A stretch of DNA of 64,000 nucleotides from Rotaria macrura (Eukaryota > Rotifera > Eurotatoria > Philodinida > Philodinidae): assembly GCA_900239685.1 (NCBI GenBank), contig OENT01000068.1, forward strand, positions 1 through 64,000. The letters run 5' to 3'. The notes below the pieces were generated by a model, which saw only the letters and a list, made by a program, of their open reading frames with translations, did no database searches and was not told the DNA's origin. Both the position numbers and the translations under genes were made by a program. Below are positions 11,277 to 22,686 of the stretch, in pieces (within the stretch, counting starts at the first letter, position 1; the number at the start of each line of letters is the position of its first letter).

Positions 11277-14078
11277 TCAGAACAGATTTTCATCATTAGA
11301 TATTTGTAGTAGATGAAACAGTTTATCCAATGATTGTTCATCAGTTAAAATCGAGTCTTTTTTTATTGATGCTATATCATCGAGTAATTGTTTTTGTTTT
11401 TTTTCAATATCTTCCCACATTTTTTTATTTGTTTCCATGAATAATTGATCGACAGCTTTTGAACCATTAGTTATTTGTTGGTAAAGATCATGAACGATTT
11501 CATTAAATTGATCGATATGAATTTTAAAAGTAAATAAAAATGATTTTAATGATTCATCTGTTCTTTCAGTATTCATCGTATTAAATTCTTTTATTATATC
11601 TACTAACGGTTCATAAAGATGTGCCTGTAACTGTTTATTAAATGATTGCTGTCCAATCGATAAAGTTTGAACTAAGTTCTGTATGTATTGACAATGAATG
11701 CTGGTTATGGATTGACGATAAAATGATAATTGTTTAGATTTGACATTTAATTCTGATTTTAATAGATTTACTTCATGATTGTATGAACATATGAGTGCGT
11801 CAAGAATTGCTTGTAAAAACAGTTTTATATTGGGTGATAAACGAAATTGAGAATTGATACGTTGAAATATGAGATCCGTAGTAACTTGTTCAGGAGCAAA
11901 CGAACATTTTTTATGCTAAGAAAAAAAAGAAACAATCAACATGAATAGAAGTGAATATAACAGGTTATCTGTTGTATTAATCTTTATGTTTCTCTGTTGT
12001 TCGAACTTCTAAACAAAATTCAATGACTTGATCGGGAGTAAAGCGACATTTCACTGCAAATCCTATCTCAGTAAATATCACTATAATCTGAAATGGATAC
12101 TATTGAGTGTTATTAGGCAAATCTACGGATACTTTATGATCAAGAGCAGAGGAATGATAGATTTATTTTTGAATTATGTTTTCAAGGAATGGATTCTTTC
12201 TCATCAAATTTTTCATGAGTCTTTGTACAAATTGATGTTAGACTAGACGAAAGAAAAAGTATTGAGAAACTATCTAGATGAAATTTAAAATATTTTCTAC
12301 ATTAAATACGCTAGTTAGTACAAGTTATTGTACCAATAGGATAGCATCAAAGTTTCATGATCACATATATTAATGAAGACTCGTTTGAACTGATTCTAGT
12401 ATGAATGATTAATATACTGGTGTCATACCTTCATCGTGACTTCAATCATACAATAGTTATGAAAATTCTAATAGCAATACTACACGCTTTCATAAACTTC
12501 GACTTGACCACGATCGATACATTTCTCCATACTTCTTTTATCATACTAAATATTCAACAGAGACTGATGCTAAATCTAGTTGTCCCTTGAACGTAATTAC
12601 CATGAATTCAAAACATTATTGAGACCGTCGATAGCTCATTCAATGATATGCTAGTACCAAAAATAATGTACAACACACCTTATCAATCCTTTCTTTCATT
12701 TTCTTAACAAAACCTTGCCACAGGTGATATACAATCACGCTAGGGGCAAGTCAAACTCAACTATATGAAATTATTATCAACACTATCTTAGATTTTTTTC
12801 AATTCTCTGAGAAATATTGCAAATAATATTATCATTCATGATTAAATTCCATGAAGACTGGGTAGGAATTGTATAATCGAATCATACACCCTCTAATGCC
12901 CTTTTTTGGAATATTATTAATCCTTTAAAATTTCCAATGAGAATTCACTTGAAAGAATTGATTCTGATGTTTAGAAATCATTCTAACAAAAAATTATCTT
13001 TATCTCTAAACACACTATCTGTCGATGGAAAAAAAGAAGAACTATGCGGTTGAAATTCTAACCGTCTAGCCATGTATCAATAAAATATTTACTCTAGTTG
13101 GAACGAGAATTGATAAATAGAAAAGTTCATTAGTTGTAATATTTATTTTATTTGATAATTCTTGTGAACGTTTAATTAAATTTCTATTAAGATCTGGAAA
13201 AATGGAATGATTTGTTTGATCAAGTAGTTCATTTTGAAACGACCGAAGATCTGCATGTAGATTGTACAATGAAGTTTCTAAATTGGCCTTATTAAAAAGA
13301 AAAACAAGGCAACATTGATAATGTTCGGCAAACTAATTAGTTTCACTTACGATATTCTTTAAATTGAGATGTTCGATTTTTCCAGAGCATATATCAAGAA
13401 GATGAACTGGCTCATGATTAATAAATTTGTTGCTATTCGGTGCATAGAGAGTATCACTGTCAGAAAGACTTGTATGATCCTATGTACTAGACTTTTTTAC
13501 AGAAAGATATATGTTCGACGTTGAAAGAAATACCTGCATTGATTTGAATGATTTTTTTCGATTACTATCAATTCGTTCGATCCATGTTTGCAGCAGTCTT
13601 TCATCAATATGTTGCTTACGAGAAATTTTATCTTTGAGATCTCTATAAAAATTAAAAAAATAACGGAAACATGATAAACAAGTATATATAATATTCACTG
13701 TAAAAATTGATGAAGTTCCAAAAGAATTGTTTCACATGTAGCTACCGCTTCTCGTTTACAATCGAGTAAACGAGTGAGTAAGGCAACTTGTTTTTCAAGT
13801 GAGTAAATTTGATAACGAAAATGTGTATAACGATGATTTTCATCAACTGGTATAGAAAAAATCTTTTGCAAAGCAGTTATTTCTTGACGAAGACAATCGT
13901 TTTCTGCTTGAAGATTCTGACAAATAAAAATAAGACGAAAAACAAAAATTAATAATAAAAGCAACGATATAATCAAACCTGAATATTTAACCTGAATAAA
14001 ACTTGATGGAGGTTTCGGAGTTTTAGGATTAGTTGTGGAAGTTGACTGACGGCGAGACGACGAAGAAGAGCTAGACAT
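11277..14078 (-). CDS. Coiled-coil protein of unknown function, six exons, ~458 aa
   Basis: Exons on the minus strand: 14078-13992, 13916-13699, 13642-13534, 13479-13351, 13287-13093, 11915-11277. Phases close and the sum is 459 codons. The N-terminus is Ser-rich and basic (MSSSSSSSRRQS, then PKTPKPPSSF). Then follow a leucine-zipper-like helix (NLQAENDCLRQEITALQKIF), more amphipathic helices, and a long helical C-terminal exon ending in ISNDENLF. I do not recognise the family. If intron 1 is retained the frame stays open and adds 25 hydrophobic residues (see the entry at 13917-13991). A pyrimidine-rich acceptor (TTCCTTGTTTCTAG) ends nine bases before the ATG, which suggests trans-splicing or a 5'UTR intron. 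The last intron is unusually long here (1,177 bp, 11916-13092). The gene is tandem with the ankyrin-SOCS gene. Confidence 0.7.
13917..13991 (-). other. 75-nt stop-free in-frame intron encoding a hydrophobic segment
   Basis: Bounded by CAG|GTTAAA and TTTTTATTTGTCAG|AAT. Its length is a multiple of three and it has no stop in the gene's frame, so reading through adds VKYSGLIISLLLLLIFVF plus seven residues, which looks like a transmembrane helix. Polypyrimidine-rich introns naturally read as Phe/Leu, so this may be chance. Splicing is the favoured reading because both sites are good. Confidence 0.6.
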
Positions 14079-14922
14079 AGTAGAATCTAGAAACAAGGAA
14101 CAGATCAGAACAATTAATACACTACAATTCAGTACAAAATCAAACAGAAACTAATCATAATAAGATTCGTAATAGAGATCACCAATTTGAAAAAAAGATT
14201 CGAGACATCATTATCAGCAGTTGTATATATTATTTGCGAAGACTTGTCATTACGACCCCTCGGATAGGATCCGACTGGATCTGGATCGAAAATATTTTCA
14301 ACCCTATGGTCTCCACCCTCACTCATGTGCCGCGACAAAGTTTTCAAAAAATTTAACTAAGCATGCCGAAACTAAGGTTTCTTTGGGTCTGTTGAAAAGT
14401 TTCTGTTGATCGATATCAATCGGGTGGTCACTACTCTTTGTCTGATTGTCAATTTTACAACTTGAATTTTATAACATAATCTATCAGATTGTCAAAGCAC
14501 CGTGCGAGATATGTCATTTACTGTCTGGAAATATTTCATACTCTTATCGTCACTATTGCCTTTCTGTGAAAAAAAAACATTAACAACAGTATTAACGGTA
14601 TGCTTCAACGTAGGGCAGGATTGAATCGCATGAGCAATGATTAGACTAAAGATTTTAAATGCGATGAGCTTCATTTCACATAGATTTTCCATAGGAATGA
14701 TTTTGTATGAGCATATTATTCGGTTTTCAATTGTCTAAAAAAGGCAATACCAGTATATTTAATATCTGTAAATGTTTACATTAGAGAAAAAAATGAGAAG
14801 ATCTTTATATATATATATGAATATAAGATTAAAAGATCAAAACAAAAACCAATCCACATTTACAACATAGAGCATGACTAGTTCAAAAAAATCTTTCTCA
14901 AAGAAACAACAATGACGATAAT
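14079..14922. other. Spacer between two minus-strand genes
   Basis: No gene recognised. A GC-richer patch near 14245-14340 contains GGATCC/GATCTGGATC words and a short open minus frame with no family resemblance. A likely 3' splice site for the coiled-coil gene is at 14087-14088. Confidence 0.5.
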
Positions 14923-15930
14923 TTACGATTGAATTGCTTGATTGTTTGTACGTGGTATGCGTGTCAACATCATTTGTTGCTGTTCTTCACATGAAAGAAA
15001 TAATTCTTTTAATGCAACATAATCTTTTATTCGTGTTGGTAATAATAACAGAGACGTTTTTTTCCACAATCGTTGTCCTAGACATGAACGTATTCGAAGA
15101 CGACATAACTCTTTCAAATTTTTAACACGTGTACGTTCATTCCAAAGTATACGTTCGATTTCTGGATATTTCGTCAACTGTTTAGCAACACAGGGCGTTG
15201 AATAAAGTTCTTCGATATTTATTGAGCAACCACATTGAACAAGTAGTTTTATATTTTTCAAATTTTCATTTAAGATTGCTAGCATCAAAGCATTAAAACC
15301 TATATGCATATATATAAAATTAAGATGATAAGAAAATTTCGACAGATAATAATGAAATATTTACCATCACGATCACGAGTATTTAAGTCACATCCATGCT
15401 TAACTAATACTCGTAATACTTCATCATGATTTCTTGCTGCAGCAACATGTAGAGCAGTCCAACTACGTGTACATTCATTCAAATCACAACCACCTTCAAT
15501 AAGAATTTCTGTTAATGCCGAATTATTTCCACAAGCCGATACAAATAATATAGTTTCATTAAATTGATTTCTTCCTTTATATTCGATGCCAGCTTTTAAA
15601 AACATTGTTGCAATATCCTTATGACATTTCCAAACAGCTAAACAAATAATAGAGAGACGTACATGAATAATTTTACTAATTTTTTTGTAGGTTTTCCTTA
15701 CCGAGATCAAATGCTCGTGCTGTTCGTTTATCTCTTGGTACACAGCCACGACTAAGAAGTAGTTCGACTACTTCAGTAAGGTTATATAATGTAGCCAGTT
15801 CCAGTGATTTAAAATCATTTTTAATAAAATCTATGTCACTATTATATATAATCTGTTTAATTTTTTTAACGTCTTTCCGACGTATGGCTTCATGTAAACA
15901 TTCACGTTTCACTGAATGATGATTACCCAT
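14923..15930 (-). CDS. Ankyrin-repeat and SOCS-box protein (ASB-like E3 adaptor), 292 aa
   Basis: Three exons on the minus strand: 15930-15702, 15637-15365, 15299-14923, all phase-consistent. Ankyrin repeats fill residues ~10-215; the clearest is WTALHVAAARNHDEVLRVL followed by VKHGCDLNTRDRDG. The C-terminus holds a SOCS box: a BC-box (LKELCRLRI) to bind elongin B/C, then LLPTRIKDYV as the cullin-box region. ASB proteins recruit substrates to a Cullin-RING ubiquitin ligase through the ankyrin part; the substrate here is unknown. The start is the ATG at 15930, because upstream the frame offers no ATG. The resulting N-terminus MGNHHSVK fits the N-myristoylation pattern MGxxxS, so the adaptor could be membrane-tethered. 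The gene lies 845 bp upstream of the coiled-coil gene on the same strand. Confidence 0.85.
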
Positions 15931-16626
15931 TGATGTTTTAAAATATATCAAATATACTCATCGAATTTCTTTTTTCATTTCATTTTTTTAATAATGGAGA
16001 ATTGTTGATTTGACAACACAATACTGTTCGCGTATAAATATTTATTGTTGATTTTCTTTTTTTTCTTCCAATTGACATATAATATATGATTCCATTAAAT
16101 ATAGATGTCAGAAAGTGTCGATCTCGGAAGATAAGTTCTTCCGAGAATATGACAGTGTGCATTCCGATCTATATCAGTGTAGACTGTGTGTGCTAATTGA
16201 TTTCAATAATGTTTCTTGATCATCTACACGGGATCGCTGTGTACGAAAGAATTACTAAAAGTAAAAGAAGATAGTTCTTAATGCTATAAGAACTTTTGTT
16301 AGTTTTTTTCAAACAATTTTTTTTTCAAAAAGAAAGAAGTACCAGCAGAGTGCGATTAATCTTGCTCGTTCCTAGCTGCACCAAGCTGGGTAAACTACTA
16401 CGACTAAAACAAAAGCTTACAAAAACACCCGTTAATGCGAGCGAAATACTTGGTATACATTCCCAGTTTGATTTTAGGAAGTGTCGGTATCAGCGGGAAC
16501 AGAAAGTCATCACTCACAACCATATCCATTCCAGTTTAGTATATTTCATCTTTCAATGAAACAAAAAAAAGACATATTTCACCGCTAGATGTTGACGGCA
16601 AATGCTAAACAATGAATACATGTGCT
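15931..16626. other. 5' flank of the ankyrin-SOCS gene
   Basis: No gene recognised. It contains the stem-loop at 16122-16146 and T-rich tracts. The open plus frame near 16296-16559 shows no family resemblance. Confidence 0.5.
16122..16146. other. Perfect 10-bp stem-loop upstream of the ankyrin-SOCS gene
   Basis: TCTCGGAAGA and TCTTCCGAGA are exact inverted repeats around the 5-base loop TAAGT. The site is about 190 bp upstream of the ATG at 15930. It could be a dyad for a dimeric regulator or just a chance palindrome. Confidence 0.5.
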
Positions 16627-17287
16627 ATTACCACTATTTCATCATTGCAAATCTTGGTATTCCTTCGGTTACTTTATCTCTCTCAAAATGTGCGCCTGTA
16701 ACCAGTATTCCTGCTAGAAATCTAAAATAAAAGGTACATATAGATTTTGTTTATCTATGCATAATGCGAATACAAGTTTTCATAGTTTCTATTTCATCGA
16801 CTGGGCTTTCTAGTTAGTCAACAGATTTTCTTAAATTTAAGATAGTTTTCAATTTATCACTGTACCGTTAGGACAACATGAACAGCATCGCATATGCCAG
16901 CAACAATAGATGTTCTGTTTGTTGCGATTTTATTCGATAAAATTTACTGTATTCAAGATCGAAATGAATCAGAAAATCTAGATTCAATTCAACCATATTT
17001 CAAAAATAAAACATTAGAATAGGATTCAACCACTCATAAGAAATCGTTCATCAACTTAATTATTCGTTTCATCAGCATCTATGTTTAGATTCGATTAGAC
17101 TCACGCGAAAGAAATCCAATCATTCAGGTATACAGTTCGGTTCAGGGATCGTACCATACGTATATCACATTTCAACTCGCTATTGCGAAAAATAAATTCT
17201 TGAAAATGATTGTTTATGGAAGGAAAGTCTTGGTACCTTCAAAATGATGGTATATGGTATTCGTTTCCGATAATTCTATTTCTGACC
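16627..17287 (+). repeat. Dispersed direct repeat, copy 1 (661 bp)
   Basis: Collinear with 22131-22686 in the same orientation. Over the ~500-bp core (16785-17287) only scattered single-base differences are seen, so the copies are roughly 95% or more alike by eye. Copy 1 has about 105 extra bases near 16673-16780 that copy 2 lacks. No coding frame, terminal inverted repeats or target-site duplication are evident. Both copies end at TTTCTGACC. Confidence 0.85.
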
Positions 17288-17699
17288 GTATAGTCTGAAT
17301 ATGGATTTTCTATTGGAAAAACTTGTTATTGCAGCCCCGTAGGGACTAAAATGTGGAACTCACATCTCTACAGCTTCATAATACTAATAGAAAATACAGA
17401 AAATGTAATATGATGAATTTTGTAGCATCGTCATTCTCTGATGGGCGTCCTAGTTTTCGTTTTATTTCATTGTTACTATTCGTTTGTTAGTTTGAATTTT
17501 TCGGTGGTCATTTTTCTTAATTTCACATTTTGCTTATTGTAAGCATTGAAATAAGCGGCAAACAACACTGGGATATATGACAATAATATAGTACGGGTTG
17601 TTATGTCTGTAATGCATTAATACACTGGTTTATATCGTCTGTTGTGAGGGTAGGGGAAGTGGGGTGCCATAAAAACATCACCTTAACTCTTTCACTCAC
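17288..17699. other. Short spacer between two repeats
   Basis: No gene recognised. It separates copy 1 of the direct repeat from copy 2 of the GC-richer repeat. Confidence 0.5.
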
Positions 17700-17950
17700 A
17701 ATTTTCTTCGAGAAAATATGTGAGTTCCACAAAATGGAAACGAGAGTTGGTGTGGCAGGGGGTGCGACGCTCTTCTTTAATGTTGCTACCTGTGCCACAA
17801 AAGCGTTCCAGCCTCCTATCAAAACCCAACCACAGGCACTGCCATCGACACCTACACCGAAGCTAAAGCCCATAACCTCACCTTCCCACACAAACACCCG
17901 CAACCGCATCTACCCCCTCCCTTTCTCTCGCACACACACATCCTTTCAAA
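17700..17950 (+). repeat. GC-richer dispersed repeat, copy 2 (plus orientation)
   Basis: Matches the minus strand of about 10930-11200: GTGTGGCAGGGG, CCAGCCTCCTATC and AAAACCCAACC recur in order. Its right part is C-rich (CACCCGCAACCGCATC) and runs into CACACACA and a TA tract. The copies are inverted relative to each other and about 6.5 kb apart. The conceptual frame across this copy looks non-genic. Confidence 0.55.
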
Positions 17951-17956
17951 GAGAAT

Positions 17957-17977
17957 CATATATATATATATATATAG
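17957..17977. repeat. TA microsatellite
   Basis: About ten TA units directly after the C-rich tail of the GC-richer repeat. In non-LTR-like elements a simple tail often marks the 3' end, but nothing else supports that class here. Confidence 0.7.
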
Positions 17978-18366
17978 TCACTAGTTGTGGTAAAATGGCT
18001 TTTACTATATTATAGGATACAGAAGTCTACTATGGTGCCAGACGTGGAAGGTGATTCATCGGATGCAATTCAAAGTACCCAGAAAAAAAGGTTTGAATGA
18101 ATCGATAATCGTTTATTCTCACAATGAAAAGCGTGAAATGGAACAGCCAAACGCCATATCAAGTTGTTTTCATTTGTGACCGTTTTATGCACAGAGTCCT
18201 CCCCTCCCCTTCCTCTTTTCATGAAAATCATCATGTAGAACAGGAAGGTTATATGGCTCATATTTATTGATCAACAAAGTCACTAGGATTATTTTTGGTA
18301 ACACATGATTTCAAATTACATCATTATAATCAATTAAGTTGTTTTTTCGACGTCTTGTTTTCTTAG

Positions 18367-18506
18367 TTGAAAACGAATCAATAGCAGAACAATATAAAAT
18401 TGAATATGATATTAATTATGAAGATATTCTTGGCTCACTAACTAGTACAGCTGATCCAAATTTCATTGAAATTACTATTAAAGTAGTTTCTGAATCTCTT
18501 TTTTAA
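18367..18506 (+). pseudogene. Orphan exon-like fragment, unknown family
   Basis: A good acceptor (cttgttttcttag) is followed by 46 open codons in phase 1, reading ENESIAEQYKIEYDINYED and on to ADPNFIEITIKVV, ending in TAA. The composition resembles the real exons of this window (acidic/polar, A/T-ending codons), not random spacer. No partner exon was found upstream or downstream. It may be a gene remnant or the last exon of an undetected gene. I cannot name the family. Confidence 0.3.
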
Positions 18507-19659
18507 AGATTTTTGCAGAAAAAATCGACTTTAGGAAACAATTAATCCCATAAGAATATCTGAAAAAGGTAGTTCATATGCTAAAGATGTTCCTTTTTCA
18601 AAGTATTCGCGAAGCAGTAAGTTCTTTTTTATTTTCGACAAATTTTATTTGATTTTCTCTTGAAAGTACATAGATGATAAAATCATTGAAACAACAAATG
18701 CATTGGAACTTTTATTCGTCCTTAAAAAGGCCAAAGACCTTTTAATCATTTAATTTTTAACTTACATTAGTTTCGTTCTCTTCTCATTCTTCAAGCCTTC
18801 CCTAATCTTATTAGAGGATTCAAATATTTCGACTTAATTAGATCATCATAAAAACAAAATTAATTTTCATGTTGAATGATTTTATTGAATTATTCTAAAA
18901 TAGTTTGTGCTTTCTGTAGAATTTTTCAATTTATAATAAGTCTTGAACACTTAGTGTTCACTATCATGAGATTTCTTTAAAATTTTATACTTTTATCTTG
19001 AGAAGATCATAGTAAAAATATCGAGGAAGTTTAGATTGAAAAACTACTGTGTGTTGAATTTGTTTCTTTTGAAAAAAAAAAAGCTAACATCAGAAATGTA
19101 AAAGTCTTTATCTTGACCTATCAAATGAACAACTTGCCTTTTTACAAAGAGCTATATATTTAATACTTCTGATTCCTGATGCTCATTTATAGTATTGGCA
19201 TAGCAGTTCAAGCTGTGAAAAAGCTTGCGAATTCTCCGAGGTATTGTTTCTTTTGGTAATGTGCAAAGCATTTATATCTCATCCAAACCCATGCTCCGAA
19301 TGGTTTCTGCTCTTGCTTCATTTTAACAGAATAATTAATATTGCGAAAAACAGACTTTATTGAATGACTTTTTCTTGAAATACAAGTGAGAACAAAAGAA
19401 AAACATGAGAGACAAAACACGAACTTAATTCATCAGAGAAAAAAAAGTTATAATTGAATTGAGACAGCTTCTGTTTTAAGGCATTCGTTTTTTCAATCAT
19501 TAGTAATAAACAAGGATTAAATATAAAATAAAGCAAGGAAGATTGGTTTAATAAACTTTATTAAGATCTTCTCGACGAAAAGTACAAATAAAACAACAAA
19601 AAGGATAAACTAAAGGAATCCTATAATGTTTTTCATTTGATGAGGAACATTTTCTTTTA
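18507..19659. other. No gene recognised
   Basis: AT-rich, with poly-A and poly-T tracts. A minus frame at 19208-19420 contains a word like KPFGAWVWMRYKCFA that is compositionally unusual but too short to assign. Confidence 0.5.
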
Positions 19660-19944
19660 CCCAGGTCGACGATTATGGACTTCGTATACGGCTGTAAACG
19701 ATCGTATACGCTCCCCACACGACCGTAAACGGTCGTATTATAGCGTTCTACATGGTCCAGTATTACGGTCGTATATCGCCGTGTCGTATACGGGCAAATA
19801 CGATCATATATGGAGGAATAAGGTAGAAAATGGAAGCCGTTTACGGATTTTGTATACGAGGACCATAAAAGATCGTTTTACTCTCCGTATATCGTCGTAT
19901 TTCTCCGTATACGGTCGTTTACGACCGTACTTGTTCGACCTGGG
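19660..19944. mobile_element. 285-bp MITE with terminal inverted repeats and TA target duplication
   Basis: Starts CCCAGGTCGA and ends TCGACCTGGG, with TA immediately outside both ends; this is the target-site mark of Tc1/mariner-type insertion. Inside, words CGTATACGG, CCGTAAACGGTCGTA and CGTATATCG recur many times in both orientations, so the two halves form a long imperfect hairpin. It encodes no transposase (the open frame across it is incidental), so it is a non-autonomous element needing a transposase from elsewhere. The G+C is clearly higher than in the flanks. The exact terminal match suggests moderate youth. Confidence 0.8.
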
Positions 19945-22130
19945 TATCGTCGAGGAGGTGATGCACCAGATCAACCTCTTTGTACAGTGATGTTCATTTC
20001 CTTTAATGGAATGATATAAACTTGAGATTCCGTCTATTAGAGAAAAAAAAGGAATAGATTTGATGAACTTTCATCAGAAAAACACTCACTGTCATTTGAA
20101 TAGAAGATATTGTCGCTGGCTGTTGTTCGAAAGGTGAGAATGACGACTAAAATTTCAATGTTGCTTTAATGGGAATTTTAAGAATGATATTTACCGTTGG
20201 TTGGTTAGTGACGATGATGGTGTTTGTATTTCCTACGTCTTTTTCTGTTTGTTCATTAATGTTTGCTCTATCGTACAAAAACAAGAGCAATTCTTCCTCT
20301 CAGAACAGATATTCATCTGAAAATAAGAGTTAATAAGATTTGTCTTTGTTTTTCTTCTAACTAAGAAGGTTAACATGGGAAACGTGTATAAGCATCACTC
20401 CTACAATACGATACGAAATGGAAAGAGAATAAATAGTTCGTTAACATTTACGAGTATAAGACAAACATGATTTTTCTTTCTTTACTTTCAGCAATCGTTT
20501 CATTGGTTGAAAAAGTCCTCTTTGGTCTCCGTAAGAGTGATTTGTCTAGTGGTTTAGATAGAATTCACATTTCCTGATCTTCTAACAAATGAAAATCGTT
20601 GGAAACAAAATACAACAATGAGATTATGATTTTTCAAAATAGAATTTATTAATTTTGTCTGTTATAGAGAATAGTTATCTCACTGCTATGGCTAACAGTT
20701 GTTTATGCATAATTATAGCTTAAAGTCTTTTTTTTACATTTGTCGAATTTTGATCTAGTATTAAATATAATGTTTACGAATTAAAAGCTCAAAAAACTGG
20801 GAAATTAATTAGGTAAGATAAAAATCAAGACAATTTCTTACCGATTGGCACCTCCCAATTACAAGATTCATTTTTAAATAGATATTCTTTGATTTGTCAT
20901 ATGATAATGACTAGTCACTGTAGAAAACATAACAACTTCTCAGAGAAAAGTTCTTGCTCAATACAAATCAGTGCTGTTCAACAACTTGATCATTTTATAT
21001 GAAACGCAAAAACGTTTTTCGACTTTATAATCAGTCAAAACATAGTGCAATATAGTTTTTACACTTGAAATTTTTTGTCGACACGCTTAAAAACAATAAA
21101 CAACCTTGAACTGTCTCCTGTATCGTATTAGAAATTTTATCGCAATATCAGTTGGATTCGCAAATCATTCACAAAATAATAACTTCGGAAAAACTGTTAA
21201 GATGAAGTGCGTGTTCATAGCTTTGTCGATCAATAGTTCGTCTACAATCACTCTCAGAAAAGAAACAGGATCAATGATGTTCAGCTTACATGTAGAGCCT
21301 TGAAGTGTGCGTCTAACACACGAAAATGTATTGTTGATCTATATGGTCTATTGATTGATTCTTACCGTGAAATGGAAATGATAATGCACATCCGACATGA
21401 TTATAACTTTCTGATAGAATATTTAGTGTCCAGCAAAGATAAACCTATGTAGATTGATATTTGTCGACGAGTTCATTCAATGATAAACTGGCAGGTAATG
21501 TATACTCTCTTTATATGTGAGTGACATAACAAAGAAAGTGTGTCTTTTATAGAAGCTAACCAATAACGCAAGTAGTTATTGAGATGACCTCTTTTCCAAG
21601 TTAATTGTTAGTCCGGCGTTAACGTTATCCATCATTCTCCTATTCTTTCAGATAATCTTCCATTTGAAAAGTATGCTCTGTTCATGAAAGGGACGATTTA
21701 TTGCAAGATGAAATTAAATCAAGCGAGTATTCCTTACGTGAAGACACTTTCCTCATTAAGTTAGTCCGAAAACCAAAACATAAAATATATCGATTGATAT
21801 ATGAACGATTTTAAATGCGGTGTTATCATGTTCTATTAGTCAGATCTTCAAATAAGAAGAATGACTTTTAATTTTAATATAATAGTTATCCGAAAAAGTA
21901 AGTTATGTAAAATAAAAGTTATTATTGTCATTTTCTTGCATGCAATTACCATATTAGAATGAATATTTCTTCGCTGCTTGTGATAGAACACAACTGCCGT
22001 GTTATGTTCATTCAAACTGTTAGCGATATCAAAATAAGAAGCTAGATTCTTATAAAAATGTACAATATAAGATATCTGTAGCAAATATCTTTGACGTCTT
22101 TATTTTTATTTTTCAAGCAAACTCATGTGT
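19945..22130. other. No gene recognised
   Basis: About 2.2 kb of AT-rich sequence. The small open frames have no recognisable motifs and no consistent flanking splice sites. Confidence 0.5.
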
Positions 22131-22686
22131 TGTTACCATACCATTTCATCATTGCAAACCTTGGCATTCATTCGGTTATTTTAGTTTCTATTTCATCGAC
22201 TGAGCTTTCTAGTTAGTCAACAGATTTTCTTAAATTTCAGATAGTTTTCAATTTCTCACTGTACCATTAGGACAACATGAATAGCATCGCATATGCCAGC
22301 AACAATAGATGTTCTGTTTGTTGCGATTTTATTCGATAAAATTTACTGTATTCAAGATCGAAATGAATCAGAAAATCTAGATTCAATTCAACCATATTTC
22401 AAAAAAAAAACATTAGAATAGGATTCAACCACTCATAAGAAATCGTTCATCAACTTAATTATTCGTTTCATCAGCGTCTACGTTTAGATTCGATTAGACT
22501 CACGCGAATGAAATCCAATCATTCAGGTATACAGTTCGGTTCAGGGATCGTACCATACGTATATCACATTTCAACTCGCTATTGCGAAAAATAAATTCTT
22601 GAAAATGATTGTTTATGGAAGGAGAGTCTTCGTACCTTCGAAATGTTGGTATCTGCTATTCGTTTTCGTTAATTATATTTCTGACC
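22131..22686 (+). repeat. Dispersed direct repeat, copy 2 (556 bp)
   Basis: Same orientation as 16627-17287. It lacks the ~105-base block of copy 1: here CGGTTATTT runs straight into TAGTTTCTATTTC. Differences in the core are single bases such as GGGCTTTC versus GAGCTTTC. The high similarity points to a recent duplication, gene conversion or a young mobile element. Confidence 0.85.

Noticed and set aside
13917-13991. A transmembrane helix in the coiled-coil protein
   Set aside because: The hydrophobic text coincides exactly with a GT...AG interval with good splice sites, so it is better read as an intron; kept only as a retention hypothesis.
14129-14347. Minus-strand frame in a GC-richer patch between two genes
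   Set aside because: Short, with GATC-word-driven text and no family match or partner exons.
17644-18015. 123-codon frame across the GC-richer repeat
   Set aside because: The shared peptide words with the other copy reflect DNA-level repeat similarity; the text is Pro/Thr-rich low complexity.
19637-19990. 117-codon frame across the MITE
   Set aside because: Arises from palindromic repeat words; no transposase motif.
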